From Gnetum montanum (taxonomy: Eukaryota; Streptophyta; Gnetopsida; Gnetales; Gnetaceae), in contig MNCI01020658.1 of assembly GCA_015680685.1 (NCBI GenBank), positions 54,486 through 93,942 of the forward strand: a stretch of DNA of 39,457 nt, given 5' to 3'. The notes under the pieces were generated by a model. The model was not told the origin of the DNA. It searched no databases and was given only the letters and a program-made list of their open reading frames with translations. Within the stretch, counting starts at the first letter, position 1. Each line of letters begins with the position of its first letter. The position numbers were made by a program, and so were the translations under genes. This document shows positions 1-10,631 of the stretch, in pieces.

Positions 1-86
1 ATAGGGTTCCAAGGTAGGTAGGAAAGTTACATATTTAAAAATATCTCACCTAACTTCTCTCCCAAGTAACCTGGCCAACCAATTAG

Positions 87-134
87 GAGATTACTTGCTC
101 AACAAGTTAGGAGGTTACTTGCCCAACAAGTTAG
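87..134. repeat. two tandem 24-bp units
   Basis: Two adjacent 24-base copies (87-110 and 111-134) differ at two positions; both contain the core aacaagttag. The words aagttag and gaagtta recur loosely to about position 270, so this looks like the edge of a decayed minisatellite. No gene is seen in 1-360. Confidence 0.75.
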
Positions 135-192
135 GTAAGTTACAACAATTTTGGGTGGTTTCAACCACAAAAGAGATAAAAATGCTGCATCT

Positions 193-202
193 GACACGTG
201 TC
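193..202. promoter_or_regulatory. palindromic G-box (GACACGTGTC)
   Basis: A perfect 10-base palindrome with a CACGTG core, the site class bound by plant bZIP and bHLH factors, followed at 211 by a TTGAC W-box core. A tattaaaac TATA-like string lies near 342. Together they could be a fragment of a plant promoter facing right, but no intact plus-strand gene follows, so a chance match remains possible. Confidence 0.3.
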
Positions 203-479
203 TCGTTTAGTTGACAAGTGGCCTTGGTGGTGGTTACAAACATCATGGGATTAAGGTTAGGAAGTTACAATTTTCACAAAAAAAATTACCACTATAGAAA
301 ACAAAAGTTATGGTGGCCAAGTGTTTATCCAACAAACTCCCTATTAAAACTTAAATTGTGACTTTATGCCCGTATTAATATTTTTTTATGTTATAGCTTT
401 GGGCATAGCATCAGTTAATAAAACCTTTTTCAAGTCGTTTCAGTTCTATGTTTTCTGTACACAACGCTATTTTTGGAAG

Positions 480-1095
480 CCCCCTCTCCTGACCGCCATT
501 CGCGCCCACGATCTTTTCCTCACACCGATCCGCCTACATCGCTTTTGGCTCTGGTTTTGCTGCAGGATCAGGCCTTGCCCCTATTCAGCCATCGTGCTTC
601 GGATCTGGTTCTGGTGTGAACCCTTTCCCTGATTTGCGTTCGACATCTGTTGCTGATGGTGCTACAGTTTCTGCGCCCCTGTTTTCTTTTCCCTTTGCTG
701 CCGCTGCTTCTGACGCCACCGTCACCGTCGCGTATGATGCTGGAACCATTGTCGTCCTCTTAAGGACCATCCTCCTCTCTGTCATCTCTCTCATCTTCGT
801 CTCTCTCTTTGCCCTCGCTGTTGTCATTTCCTGCAGCCATCTTCTTGGCTCCATCTTTTGCCACTCCGTTCTGCTCAGGGGCCGGAGCCTTCGCATCCTC
901 ACCATCAGTCAAAGGAACGACTGACCCATTGTTACCAGAGGAAAATTGAAAAGAAGCAGTAGCAGGAGGAGTGTGTACAACAGCAGCCATGGAAGCATCG
1001 ATAATTTCGATCAGAAGACTAGAGATAGAACTGTTGTCTCTGAGGATACTAACATACGGAGCAACTCCAAGGCTCCTCATGCTGATCGTAGAAAT
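480..1095 (-). pseudogene. GC-rich acidic coding-like fragment, unidentified
   Basis: This stretch is clearly more GC-rich than its surroundings. On the minus strand it reads openly from about 1095 to 766, through a methionine near 988 (MAAVVHTPPATASFQ) into an Asp/Glu/Arg-rich low-complexity segment. A frameshift near 770-790 moves the coding look to another frame down to about 585 (Ala/Val/Glu-rich), with a further stop near 585 and continued bias to about 490. It lies just downstream, in minus orientation, of the ASHR3-like fragment, but nothing in it resembles a SET domain, so the two are probably unrelated pieces joined near 1090. The composition would fit the N-terminus of a nuclear protein, which is inference. 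I do not recognise the family. Confidence 0.45.
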
Positions 1096-1586
1096 ATCCC
1101 TGCAGCTTCTGCTCCCCATCCACAGGATTCAGTCTTGACTATTTTAATTTTCTTCTCCTTGCGAAACAGCTTATTTGTGCACTGCTCTAAACAATGGCAA
1201 GCTTTTGAACAGCTCATAGACTGAGTTCTGCACTCACAATTCTCTGAGCATACAACCGCATCTTTCCAGAAATCTTCACCAACATTAAATTCTTCATTCA
1301 TATATGGAATTGGTAAGCTCTAAAATGCTTCCTTTATGTCACGTATCACTTTAATATGCTTGTTTTCTAGCTTCCAATTCTGCGGATGATGCCAACAAAC
1401 TATTTGATTGCTTCTATCATCCAGGAAAATGATTGATTCTGGCCATGGAGAGCATTTTCTGTGAACAACAATGGAACACCTTAGACAACGCAGTAGCCTA
1501 TGATTTAAACCCTTGCAAACCATGCACACCCTCATTTTATGGCTCCTTGAGTCTTCCTTTCTAAATTTGCTTAAGGTCTTAGTGTT
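1077..1586 (-). pseudogene. ASHR3-like histone methyltransferase retrocopy fragment (PHD-AWS)
   Basis: The minus strand encodes, in one frame, a PHD-type zinc segment (CMVCKG, LLRCLRC, HRKCSPWP, IVCWHHPQNWKLENKH, 1575-1340), then a single in-frame TAG at about 1320, then SLPIPYMNEEF and an AWS-like cysteine segment ending KKIKIVKTESCGWGAEAA (1317-1095). This order and these words match plant ASHR3/SDG4, an H3 lysine methyltransferase in the nucleus. PHD and AWS are contiguous with no intron, and about 30 residues usual in the family between WKDAVV and the AWS cysteines are missing. The SET domain stops after its first strand, where reading switches to the unrelated GC-rich sequence. The absent intron and truncation suggest a processed, non-functional copy; a transposon-captured fragment is the alternative. 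Confidence 0.75.
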
Positions 1587-1730
1587 CATGATTCTAGGCT
1601 CATTTTTGTCCGAATGCTAACAAGGGATGAAATCCCATGGAATGGTATGATTTTTGCATATGGGCAACATAGTCCTTGGAAGGAGGCTCTACAACTTTTG
1701 TGTATTGGTTGTTTCAAGGATACAAGTTGA
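1587..1730 (+). pseudogene. PPR-like protein fragment
   Basis: An open stretch of 47 codons contains IFVRMLTRDEIPWNGMIFA and YGQHSPWKEALQLL, close to the plant pentatricopeptide repeat pattern (x-F-x-x-M-x-x-R-D-x-x-x-W-N-x-M-I-x-x-Y-x-x-x-G-x-x-x-E-A-L-x-L-F). PPR proteins bind RNA in plastids and mitochondria. Only about one repeat is present, it ends at a TGA, and it starts where the ASHR3-like fragment on the other strand ends. The call rests on one repeat unit, so a chance resemblance is not excluded. Confidence 0.45.
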
Positions 1731-1925
1731 ACAAGGCTTCTAAGATTTTGGGACATTCAACCATGCCTTTGTGGATGTGAACCAATTAGCAAAAGCTTAT
1801 CTTAATCAACATGGTAGACTTCAAGATGAAGAAACAAAATCTCAACAATCTCTTTTAAATTTTTCAAAAATCACCATAACCTTATAAATCCTGTTCCATG
1901 AAATGGCCAAAATGTTCCAACAAAT
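1731..1925. other. no recognisable content
   Basis: AT-rich sequence between the gene fragments and the duplicated non-coding block. A short open stretch (about 1751-1880, plus strand) could be a PPR tail but shows no convincing motif. Confidence 0.5.
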
Positions 1926-2960
1926 CCTTCCAGAGACTACTAGACTTCTAGAAGTTAGCTTCCCCCCAACTTTCCATGATAAGAAAATTGGTAGCTTCAC
2001 AAAACCAATTCTTAGTGAAAAAATACCAATTTTCCACTTTGGTTTTCAACTCATGTTCCCCTGTAATGAAAGCTTAGTTTGAAAATCACAAGTCTTTTTC
2101 ATAGCACTTGCTATGAATTTTTTAGCCCAAAAGCTAGTGTTGAAAACTTGTCATCCTTGTTTTCTTTTGCTACTAATTTTTTCCAAGTTCTAAAGTTGGT
2201 GGTGTAGCCCTTTCGAAAGTTAGCAAGACTTTTGGAAGTTAGCTTTCCCTCCATTTTTCCAAGCTAAGAAAATTGGCAGCTTGCTAAAATCAATTTTAGT
2301 GGAAAAGCACCAACTTTCTACTTTGGTTTTCAGCCTTCCCTCTCCAACATTGAAATAAGAAGGTGCAAGATTTTTATTATCTCATCCCATTTCTTTCTCT
2401 CCCCTACCATACCCAACATGGAAGCAATTGGGAGGCCAATGTTATACAAGCTTAGCACCAACTTCACCAAAGTCAACATTTCAAGTTAAAAGCCTTTTTT
2501 CATATTTTTGAAGCTAAAACTACCAAAAGATCAATGTTTCCCCTTCTCCCATGTGACCAAAACTACAACATGGAAGTTGCAGGTGGTTGGGTGGTGGCTT
2601 TTCATAGAAAATGTTGTAAATTTTTTAGCCTCAAAGCCAACGTTGAAATCTTTTCCCTTTTCTTTTTTGCTTCTAATTTCAATCTTTTTCAGCTTCTAAA
2701 GTTGGTGGTGTAGCCCTTTTGGAAATTACCAAACTTCTAGGAGTTAGCTTCCCCCTCCCTCATTTTTCCAAGCTAAGAAAATTAGCAACCTACTGATACC
2801 AGTTTTTTGTGGAAAAAAATCCTAAGCTTTCCACTTTGGTTGTTAGCCTTTCCCCCATCAACGTTGGCATAGTAGGGGTGAGATTCCCATTATATCACCA
2901 CCCCCTTCTTTCCCCCCTTGCCATACCCAATGTAGAGGCAATTAAGAGGCCAACTTGAAT
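1926..2960. repeat. imperfect ~505-bp tandem duplication
   Basis: Two long units align at a constant offset: ttctaaagttggtggtgtag begins at 2188 and 2694 (506 apart), and ccaagctaagaaaatt at 2259 and 2768 (509 apart). Both are followed by a tttccactttggtt-like string and a catggaag-like string (2418; an altered copy near 2932). A third, shorter copy begins near 1926 (ccatgataagaaaattgg at 1976). The block lies directly 5' of the gag of element 1, so it may belong to that element's 5' LTR or leader, but I could not match it to the sequence after integrase. Confidence 0.65.
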
Positions 2961-3126
2961 GAGGCTTGACACCAACATTTCTAATTTTCTATTTTTGGTG
3001 AAGTAATAAACCTTCTTATCCCTCCACTTACTAATTATACTAAGTACTTAATTGTTGTTCATTGTTGGAATTTACTTCTATTTTATCATTTATAGCTTGT
3101 TTTAAGCCATTCTCAACACTATAGCC
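2961..3126 (+). other. leader upstream of element 1 gag
   Basis: AT-rich non-coding DNA between the duplicated block and the gag start. A 5' LTR end and primer-binding site would be expected here; I see no convincing match to a tRNA-Met-type site. Confidence 0.35.
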
Positions 3127-5170
3127 ATGTCTTTTCAATAGTCATCCAAATTGCCCCTCACCTTCCAACAAGCCATGAGTGTCTATGATCCCAAAGACCC
3201 TACCATCATCAAATGTAGGTGATCATTGAGGGTTAAAGGGGAAAAACTTTACTTCTATAAATGAATACCATTATCACTACATTTGCACCAAAATGCAAGC
3301 CAACCTCATGATTCCATGTGTGGAAGTAAAGGGAAAATGGAATTTGAGCTCATACATTATGATGGGAAAGAGTATGTCCCTTCCCCATATGATCAAATAT
3401 CTCTAACTAATTTCTATGCTAACATTCTAGCTTAATTGATTGCAATGGAAGAGAAATATGACAAGCATAGCTTAGAAGAAAAACAAGAGGAGGAGGATGA
3501 TATTAGGGTGCAATCTGAGCCCAAAAACATCCTAGGAGAATTATTCCAACAAATGTTTCCCAAGGTTCCAACACCTTCCTCTAATTCTTTTGTTTTCTCC
3601 ATAGGCATGGTGCCACCATCTTCCACTCCTTCCTATCTTACCATGGTTGATCCCACATTGGTCATAGCCACACATCAAACTCAATCAACATCACAAAAAC
3701 AACCTATAACACATCTATGTCATTTTCCAAACAACCTCAATCTGTGCAATCATCAACAGTGGTTTTTACCACCATAAATTCATTAACTACCCATGTGGGA
3801 TCCTCCAAGGGACCAAGTAACTTAGGAGTCACACACCCCCTTTATCTTGTTTGTGATTCAAGTATATGCACAAACATCCATTTGCTTGTTTGGTCCACAA
3901 GATACAACCATGAAACAAGCTCTTTCTTCTATCCTACAATCCATAGTGAGGCCACATGACTTACAATAGATGCCACAACCCTACGGGTAAACCCCACAAC
4001 CAACAGGTCCATCACAAAGCCTAGATCAAGCCTTCCAAATGATTCAAGACCTAACGGAGGAGTTGAAAAGGCTTAGAACCTCTACCTCATAGATTGTTAG
4101 GATTATGGACTTCTACTAGGATGATCCCATAAGTCTTGTACTCCCACCCTTGACACTTCCTCCTGGTATCCCTAATCCCCAATTTAGCAAATATAATGAA
4201 GAAGGTGATCCTAATGCTCATCTTATTACCTTTTGATCTGAATGCTTACTATTACAGCCATGGCCTTATACCTTCATGAGGATTTTTCCTATGTCTTTGA
4301 TTGAGAATTCACTTGATTGGTACTATGCATTACCCAGAGGGTCCATATCCTCTTTAGAGCACTTAGTAGCATAGTTTTTCAACTACTTCAAGTATAAATT
4401 AAAGTCTAGCACAATGCTTGACCAATTCATGAAGGTTAAGCAAGGATCCCTAGAACCCATGCAAAAGTTCATCCAGTGGTGGAATGGATTGCTAAATGAA
4501 ATACTAGAGCCTATAGCTAAAGCTCACCTGTTGACCATATTCAAGGAAATAGTTAATGACTTTCTTAAGTCTAAACTCTACTACCTTGACCCATGGTCAC
4601 TCAGCCAAGCATTTTCACAAATTAAAAATATAGAGGATTTTGTGAAGGCTAGTCACTATTTAGCCTATGTGGCATATAAAAATCAACATATATGAAGAGA
4701 CAAAGAGAGAAACAAGCAAAACAATACAACTGTGAAAATTGTAATCAATGAAATAAAGATCACAAACTAGGGGCCAAAGGCCAACCCACCCAAGGCCCCC
4801 ACTAATGATTGTAATAACCAACCATCAACCTTTGGGGCCACTGCATTGACAACAACCAAACTCAACTTCAAAAGGAAGGATAGGTCTAAGTACACTATCT
4901 TACCTATGAAACCATTCGAGCTACTAGACCAACTATTAAAAAGTGGACCCATGCAACACAAAAAAATGACCAAAGCTACTTGAAATAAATATGAGCAGTT
5001 ATGAAAAATAGCCAAAGATCCCACTTAGGTAATAAAAGATTATCCCCAATTGCCTAAGTACTTCAAGTTAGATTGCTTCTATCACTATCACTAGTTTCTT
5101 GGTCATGACATAGATTTTTTCCTCACATTGAAGGATGACTATAGAGAATGATAGATAGGTGGAGCTATTC
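3127..5170 (+). pseudogene. Ty3/gypsy Gag, Tat-like (element 1)
   Basis: One frame runs from the ATG at 3127 to about 5170 if scattered stops are ignored, so this is a decayed ~680-residue Gag, the retrotransposon capsid protein. The N-terminal part (3340-3777) is acidic with EEKQEEEDD. The capsid core (about 4140-4690) has the order expected of the retrotransposon gag domain: GDPNAHLITF, SLIENSLDWYYALPRGSIS, FNYFKYKLKS and VKQGSLEPMQKFIQWW. Near 5055-5130 is YPQLPKYFKLDCFYHYH followed by GHDIDFFLTLKD, which resembles the C-x-x-H / GH-x-x-x-x-C finger of Tat-type Gags with a Cys lost. Stops include TAG at 3139 and 4372. The protease continues from 5772 after a poorly conserved linker. Confidence 0.75.
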
Positions 5171-5771
5171 TTAGATTCTTTGAATCCAATTCAGCCACAA
5201 AACCATTCAATGTAAGTCTACAAAGATCCATGAATGCTAATGATAGCTCCTATGTTATTTTAGCATTTAACATTGATGGGATCAGATATTTTCAAGAGAA
5301 TCATTCATGATTCAAGTATTCCTCTATGAGGAAAGGACTTTTGTAACTTTCCACAACTCAAGATCATCCTTTTTCATAAGAGTACCATCACAAGTGCCTT
5401 CAAGGGAACCTTTTGTTATTAGGGTGCCTTAACCTAATACAACCCAACTAGCTATAGGCCAACCAACTGCACAATGACCTCTTGTGATGGATAACACTAC
5501 TATCTCTTCCTCACAATTGACATTTGACAACCAAAAGAGCTCAACCAAACAAAGGTAGAAGCATAAGCAAAAGTCCAACAACAAGGGTTACAAGTAGATA
5601 GAGGTACAAAAGGAAGTGAATCCATTGAAGCACACTCCCCTTTTGGCTATACCCATGACCTCCTCTACCTAGTCCCTTTCAAACAACAACCCACAGAAGG
5701 ACTCCAAAGCCCATAACTAGAATAATGAAGAAAATCCCTAATAACCACAACCTAAAGCCAAAGTTTGCATT
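5171..5771 (+). other. Gag-protease linker, decayed
   Basis: Sequence between the Gag finger and the next readable frame. Lysine-, proline- and threonine-rich fragments appear in shifting frames with many stops. It fits the variable linker of a Gag-Pro polyprotein and shows no domain. Confidence 0.4.
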
Positions 5772-6755
5772 TTGGGATGCATGGAGGAAGTAAAGCACAA
5801 CCAAGGTGACAAGCCCATAGCCAATGATAAAAAATTCCTTAGTGCAATAGACCAAGTTAGGCAATTCCTCAAGCAAAAAAATACAACTTTAAGCTTGTGT
5901 GACTTCATCATGACTTCCATCACACATCATGAGGTGTTAGTTAAAATGTTAACTTCCATCCCTATTAGTGAGAATATCCTTGATAATGAGAAAGCCATCC
6001 ATGTAGTGATGATTCCTACCTCACCAAGGGAGGAGAAGTCAACACCCTTAACATTTCACAATAGAAAAATTAAATCCAATCCATAAAATGGGAAAATAAC
6101 TAAAACCCCTCTATTCATAACCATATGTATAGGACAATTTAAGGTGCATCAAGTGCATGTTGATGATGGAGCTGTAACTAATGTCATCCCATGCATCATC
6201 ATTGAGCAATTAGGCTTAACCAAGTAGATACAACCTACGACCACTATAGCTCTTGAGTCCTTCAATGGATCAATGATTACCATCAAGGGGTATATCTCCT
6301 TGGATTTTATAGCAAGGGAGTAATTTCCCATAACGACTAATTTCTTAGTGATGCAGCAGATACTAGGGTTTAACCTTATCCTAGGAAGACCTTGGTTGGC
6401 TCAATTACAAGTCATGTCCTCACCTATCCATTAAGAAATTCATCTTCCTTATGAGGGAGGTGAAATCATCATTCATGGTGATAACACGGTTCCCATGGCT
6501 ATCAAAAACATAAACATAGATCAGGGATCTAAAGTGGATCTTTAAGAAGAAGCTCCTAGCCATAAAATCCAACAGCCCAAAAGAGAGCAACAACCCAAGA
6601 AAGCCAACAATGATAACGATAGGTAATGGGATGTGTTATTGGATGAACTCCCTTTTAACATCATAAGTGAAGGGGATGGTGAATATAAGCTTGTGTAGAA
6701 TAAGCCTTACTCATTTCCTAAGCTTACAAAGATTAGGAAGGATTTGCACAAGTGA
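5772..6755 (+). pseudogene. Ty3/gypsy aspartic protease (element 1)
   Basis: A single frame of 327 codons with few stops. A leader with SLCDFIMTSITHHEVLVKML (about 5890-5950) matches the conserved segment before the protease in Tat-type elements. The protease core follows: TPLFITICIG, then VHVDDGAVTNVIP (about 6154-6192) at the V-D-x-G catalytic loop, and the hydrophobic-ILGRPWL flap (6378-6399). The enzyme would have processed the element's Gag-Pol. The usual D-x-G-S/T is DDGA here, so activity is doubtful even apart from the stops (TAG near 6226, TAA near 6322 and 6434). The frame ends at a TGA; the expected RT does not follow but lies at 25.0 kb. Confidence 0.75.
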
Positions 6756-6989
6756 AGTTCACCTTAACCTTCTCCATTGTATGCCTTTATAGCCAGATGT
6801 ATAGATAGCCATACAACCTAACCTTTCTTTTTCAATTTGGTATACTCTTTCATGCATTTTTATTTTACTCTTTAAGCACATAGCCTATTATGCATGTAGC
6901 CTAAGCTACTTGTTTATTACAACCTTTCTTTACTTTTACTTGCATTATACACATCACAAAGCCTTATAAATATATTTCAGTTTCATAAT

Positions 6990-7221
6990 TGATCCACTAA
7001 AACCTTAAACTGGCATCATGGCCTACCATGGCCTTAAACTAGCAAAGATAATCATACAACATGGCCTACTATGGCCTTAAATAGGCAAAATCATAGTCCA
7101 CTAAGACTCTAAACTAGTGTTATAGTCTACTAAGACTTTAAACTAGTGATATGACCCACTATGGTCTAAAATTGGTGACATAATATAACTTGTGCATGTG
7201 ATGGCCTAAAACTAGCAAATA
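6990..7221 (+). repeat. ~30-bp repeat module, copy block 1
   Basis: About six to seven degenerate units with the consensus tggycyactaaggcyttaaa followed by ctagyr and a short tail, for example tggcctactatggccttaaa near 7063 and tagtctactaagactttaaa near 7116. Unit length is 29-43 bases. Related units occur before RT (24,458-24,815) and after integrase (28,562-28,620), so this is a component of element 1. Confidence 0.8.
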
Positions 7222-7307
7222 TCTTGTTTATTATTATACCTCTTTTTGTTTAGAATATTATTGCATTGATTAGTAATTTAATGTTACAACCAAAATGCTA
7301 ACATAGT
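7222..7307. other. element 1 sequence up to insertion point of element 2
   Basis: AT-rich sequence with no coding content. It ends in atagt, a candidate 5-bp target site flanking the LTR that starts at 7308; I could not find the matching right-hand copy. Confidence 0.35.
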
Positions 7308-7640
7308 TGATGAATCATGATTTTCCAAGCCCCGATATCAGATCCTTGATATTGGGTATGTGATATCGTAGCCTGGATAAAGATATCGTGATTCCTATGT
7401 AGGCCTATAAATACAACATTCGAGTGCATAGAAAAGGGGGGAGTTGGTATTTCTTAGGATAGACTCTTTTTGTCATTTTTAGTCACTTTTCATTCTTTCC
7501 CCAGTGCATGCCCACAATGTGATGATTGTAATTATACAGAACCTTTATTCAAGTGTGATGTACTTGGACACGCACATGATCAGCAATAAAGATCAAGATT
7601 ACTCCATCATTGCAGCATTCACTTAGCCTTTAATTACTTT
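7308..7640 (+). mobile_element. 5' LTR, visible part (element 2)
   Basis: The LTR start TGATGAATCATGATTTTCC is shared with 15,632 (TGATGAATTATGGTTTTCC) and, more distantly, with 39,334. Within 100 bases come three GATATC boxes (7334, 7362, 7382), then TATAAATA (7406-7413) and an AATAAA signal (7585-7590), the expected U3-R order. The 3' end of the LTR is not clear; non-coding sequence continues to 8285 and must contain the U5 end and primer-binding site. Confidence 0.65.
7334..7413 (+). promoter_or_regulatory. GATATC-box cluster plus TATA box of element 2
   Basis: GATATC occurs at 7334, 7362 and 7382 with a GATATT variant near 7348, followed by TATAAATA at 7406. The same arrangement and the same TATA octamer occur in the LTR at 39,334. 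The boxes probably form the upstream promoter element of this LTR family; the binding factor is unknown. Confidence 0.55.
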
Positions 7641-8285
7641 AATTGTTAATTATTATTTATTATTTTCTTCATTAATATCTCTTTATCATCATTTATGATT
7701 CCTGTTGTTAAATGTGAAATGAGTACGACTTAATCACAAACATTTAAGTGTAACTACTTGGTAACCCAGTAGCGTATCTAGGAGTGCTCAAGTAATGTGC
7801 ACTTGGTAATCCTAGAAGTATTACATGAGGTCCAAGATGTGCATGGATGATTAAGGATGGATGCTCATCACACTTAGGATAGTTTAGATTTCACTTCTTA
7901 TTGCCTATTAGATCAAGTCAAGATTATTTTCCATCATCTCTAGGAGTAGCATATTTAGGATCCCATCATTCACCTCACTCTAGACTAAACCATACATGAC
8001 AAAGCAAATATTAATCTACGTGAAAAGGTAGTGAACTACGATCAACATGTGACTATCTAGATACCACAACTAGTTTGTTTATGAAGTTCAACCGGATCAT
8101 GCATACACACTCATATTCCTATGGTTGAGTGTAAGGGTACCTCACCACTCATCATTAGTGCTATTGTCGAGGATGGTGCTAGTTATTCAGATTAGTTACA
8201 TCATTCAAGATTGCTATAATAAATCCTTGACAATATACCTTTTAGAAAGAAACTAATTGCAATAAGTCACACACAATTCACAACA
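7641..8285 (+). other. LTR end and leader of element 2, undivided
   Basis: Non-coding DNA between the polyadenylation signal and the gag ATG. Two similar phrases, aagtgtaactacttggtaac (about 7744) and cacttggtaatcctagaagt (about 7800), suggest a small internal duplication. No tRNA-complementary primer site was recognised. Confidence 0.35.
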
Positions 8286-10631
8286 ATGTCTCTCTCACAA
8301 GACTATGATGACGCAACAATTAGTGAGATAGTTCATTAGAGAACCAACGAAATATACGATGATGAAGATGAAGTTTGGATTACTCAATCTTATGCAGGGG
8401 TCTCCTATGTTCATGAACACCACAACGATACTCAAGCACTCTTATTATCCAACTCTAACACCTTTAGTAAGGATGGGACATCCGATAGAATAAGGGGGCT
8501 TGTAAGGCCTAGGACCTTCTCAATGGTTAATAGGAATTTATCCAGGGATGATTGGGAGACTTACAAAAGTCATGACAAGTTTTTTGGTTCTTTCTCTTCC
8601 TCTATTCCTTTGACGTCAGGTCATGACACAAATGACCATATCTTAAGGGGTCAACATAGAAATAAAAACTAAGCCCATGGGCAAAGTTAGTAACACCAAC
8701 ATGAACAAAGACAACATTGTCCCAACTGACAAATTCATAACCTACCTAGTGACGATGAACCCCTACCGACCACTAAGAGCCTAATGCATACACAAGAGGC
8801 TATTCAAATATCTTTCAAGCATCACAAGGAAAGCCATCTACTTAGGCTTGACTTAAATAACATTCATAGGTTTTTAGGAGGCTATGATTTAGATCCCCAA
8901 CATCATTTACAAGCCTTCTACAATGCTTGTGCATGGAACAACATTGATAATGGATGGAAAAGACTTAAGCTCTTTCATATGACACTCGTTGGCCAAGAAA
9001 AAGTATGGTATAGGTATTTAAAACCAAAATCAATTCAACGTTAGCCAACAATGGTAAAACTCTTCAATGAAAGATATCAAACCTATGCAAGAGTCTCAAC
9101 CTTGAGGAGACAAATCCAAGGGTGGAAAAAAGGGCAACATGAACCCTTGGACATGACCTTAGAAAGATATTTTTCATTATTAAACAAATGCCCAGGACAT
9201 GGGCTCTCTAAGGAGAGGCTAATATATCACATCATGGATGGGCTCTATAATAAAACAAGGGAGACCCTAGGGATGTATGCCCCAGGTCAACTATATGAGC
9301 TACAAACCTATCAATTCCAAGAGCTTATTAAGTGGGTAGCAAAAGAAGAAGGAGAAATAGCTAAATGGGAGAATGTTGAAAGCTCTTAATAGGACCAAAA
9401 TCTCAAAATATCAAAGCTTCATGATCATAAAGAGGAGAAATCAATTCACCCCAAGGAGGTGGAATCTCCATCTTTGCCGGTACTACAATCATTAGATGAA
9501 ATTGAGGCAAGGATCAATAAGATGATAGAATAAGTACATGAAAAATGCAGAGAATATGCCAACATTATTAGAGGTCAAACCATGGCAAACCAAGAAACAA
9601 AATGGGACACCACGCAACAATCAAAAAGAAGGTTTGAAGAAAATAAGAATAAGGGTTCAACTACAAATCACCCGTATCAATGTGACATTTTCCTATACAA
9701 TCACCCCAAAAGCCAATGCCCAATCTTGTCACATTTACATGAGAATTGGGAAGGAATGTCACATCCAAATTTCATATAGAAATACTGGGTTCAACCACAG
9801 TGGCAAAACTCTAGTTGTGGAGGAGGCAACCATCAAATTGGTCACACCCTTCATACCATCCAAACCCAAGCATTTATTATGTTCAACATCCTGTTTCTCA
9901 AACTATGTCAACATTCTCTATTTCACCACATCATTATCATTCTCTTAAGTACTATCAACCCATGTCCTCTTCAAAAATATCACCACCTTATGTTCCTTGT
10001 ACTTCTCCTCGCCCTCAATATTCTCATCATTCACCTCCTTCTACATCGCCACTAGTTGTGCCAGAAGGTTTTGCACCATAGCACCAACCCACAAACATTA
10101 CTTGTGCTACTACTATCAATAGTAGTGGAGGCCCTCCACAAATTCAAAAGCGTCCTTTCTTTAGGCATGCTGGTAGAAAGAGATAGCATGGTTCTGAAAC
10201 CATTACATCCACCAACTTAGCACAAGTTCAATGTTGTGATGCATCTACCTCCTTGAACTTAGTGCCTTTTATTACTTTATCTAGGCCATTAATTAATGCT
10301 CCAAACACCATGCGGCCCAATGAACATAACCACATAGGGAGACATATCGATACTTACATACCATCTTATGGTCATAAGTGCCATAGTGGGTCAACTCCTT
10401 ATCACATGACCACATCTTATAATTTGCCCCACTATGCCTACTTTAAGCAAGTGTGTGAACCCCAATTTGGATACATTCCAACCACCACATCAAAAGAAAC
10501 CTAGTGGTTTGGATATGACCAAACCCAAATATTTTCAATATGCATGGATCCAAACCTTCCATTTATTAATTCTTGCTATGATCAAAAGTTTAGTTATGGG
10601 GGATATCCTCCATTCTAATAAGAAAAATTAG
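8286..10631 (+). pseudogene. Ty3/gypsy Gag of element 2
   Basis: From the ATG at 8286 one frame runs to about 9780 despite several stops; a frameshift near 9780-9815 leads to a second frame that continues to about 10,500. The Gag core is clear: HLLRLDLNNIHRFLGGYDL, LKLFHMTLVGQEKVWYRYLK, VKLFNERYQTYARVSTLRR and LIYHIMDGLYNKTRETLG (8840-9270). A degenerate finger CDIFLYNHPKSQC (about 9684) has Phe where the second Cys belongs. The tail (9815-10,500) is rich in His, Pro, Ser and Tyr. It resembles a retroviral-like capsid protein with a nucleic-acid-binding end. It differs strongly from the Gag at 3.1 kb, so a separate element is present. No protease, RT or integrase follows. Confidence 0.75.

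Noticed and set aside
87-134. CRISPR-like direct repeats
   Set aside because: Only two adjacent units without spacers in plant DNA; a simple tandem duplication.
366-924. Plus-strand open frames over the GC-rich segment
   Set aside because: They are the complement of a minus-strand stretch with stronger coding character; the translations are Phe/Leu/Cys-rich without any motif.
1077-1586. A functional SET-domain methyltransferase gene
   Set aside because: In-frame stop, missing linker, no SET core, no start, and unrelated sequence joined after the first SET strand.
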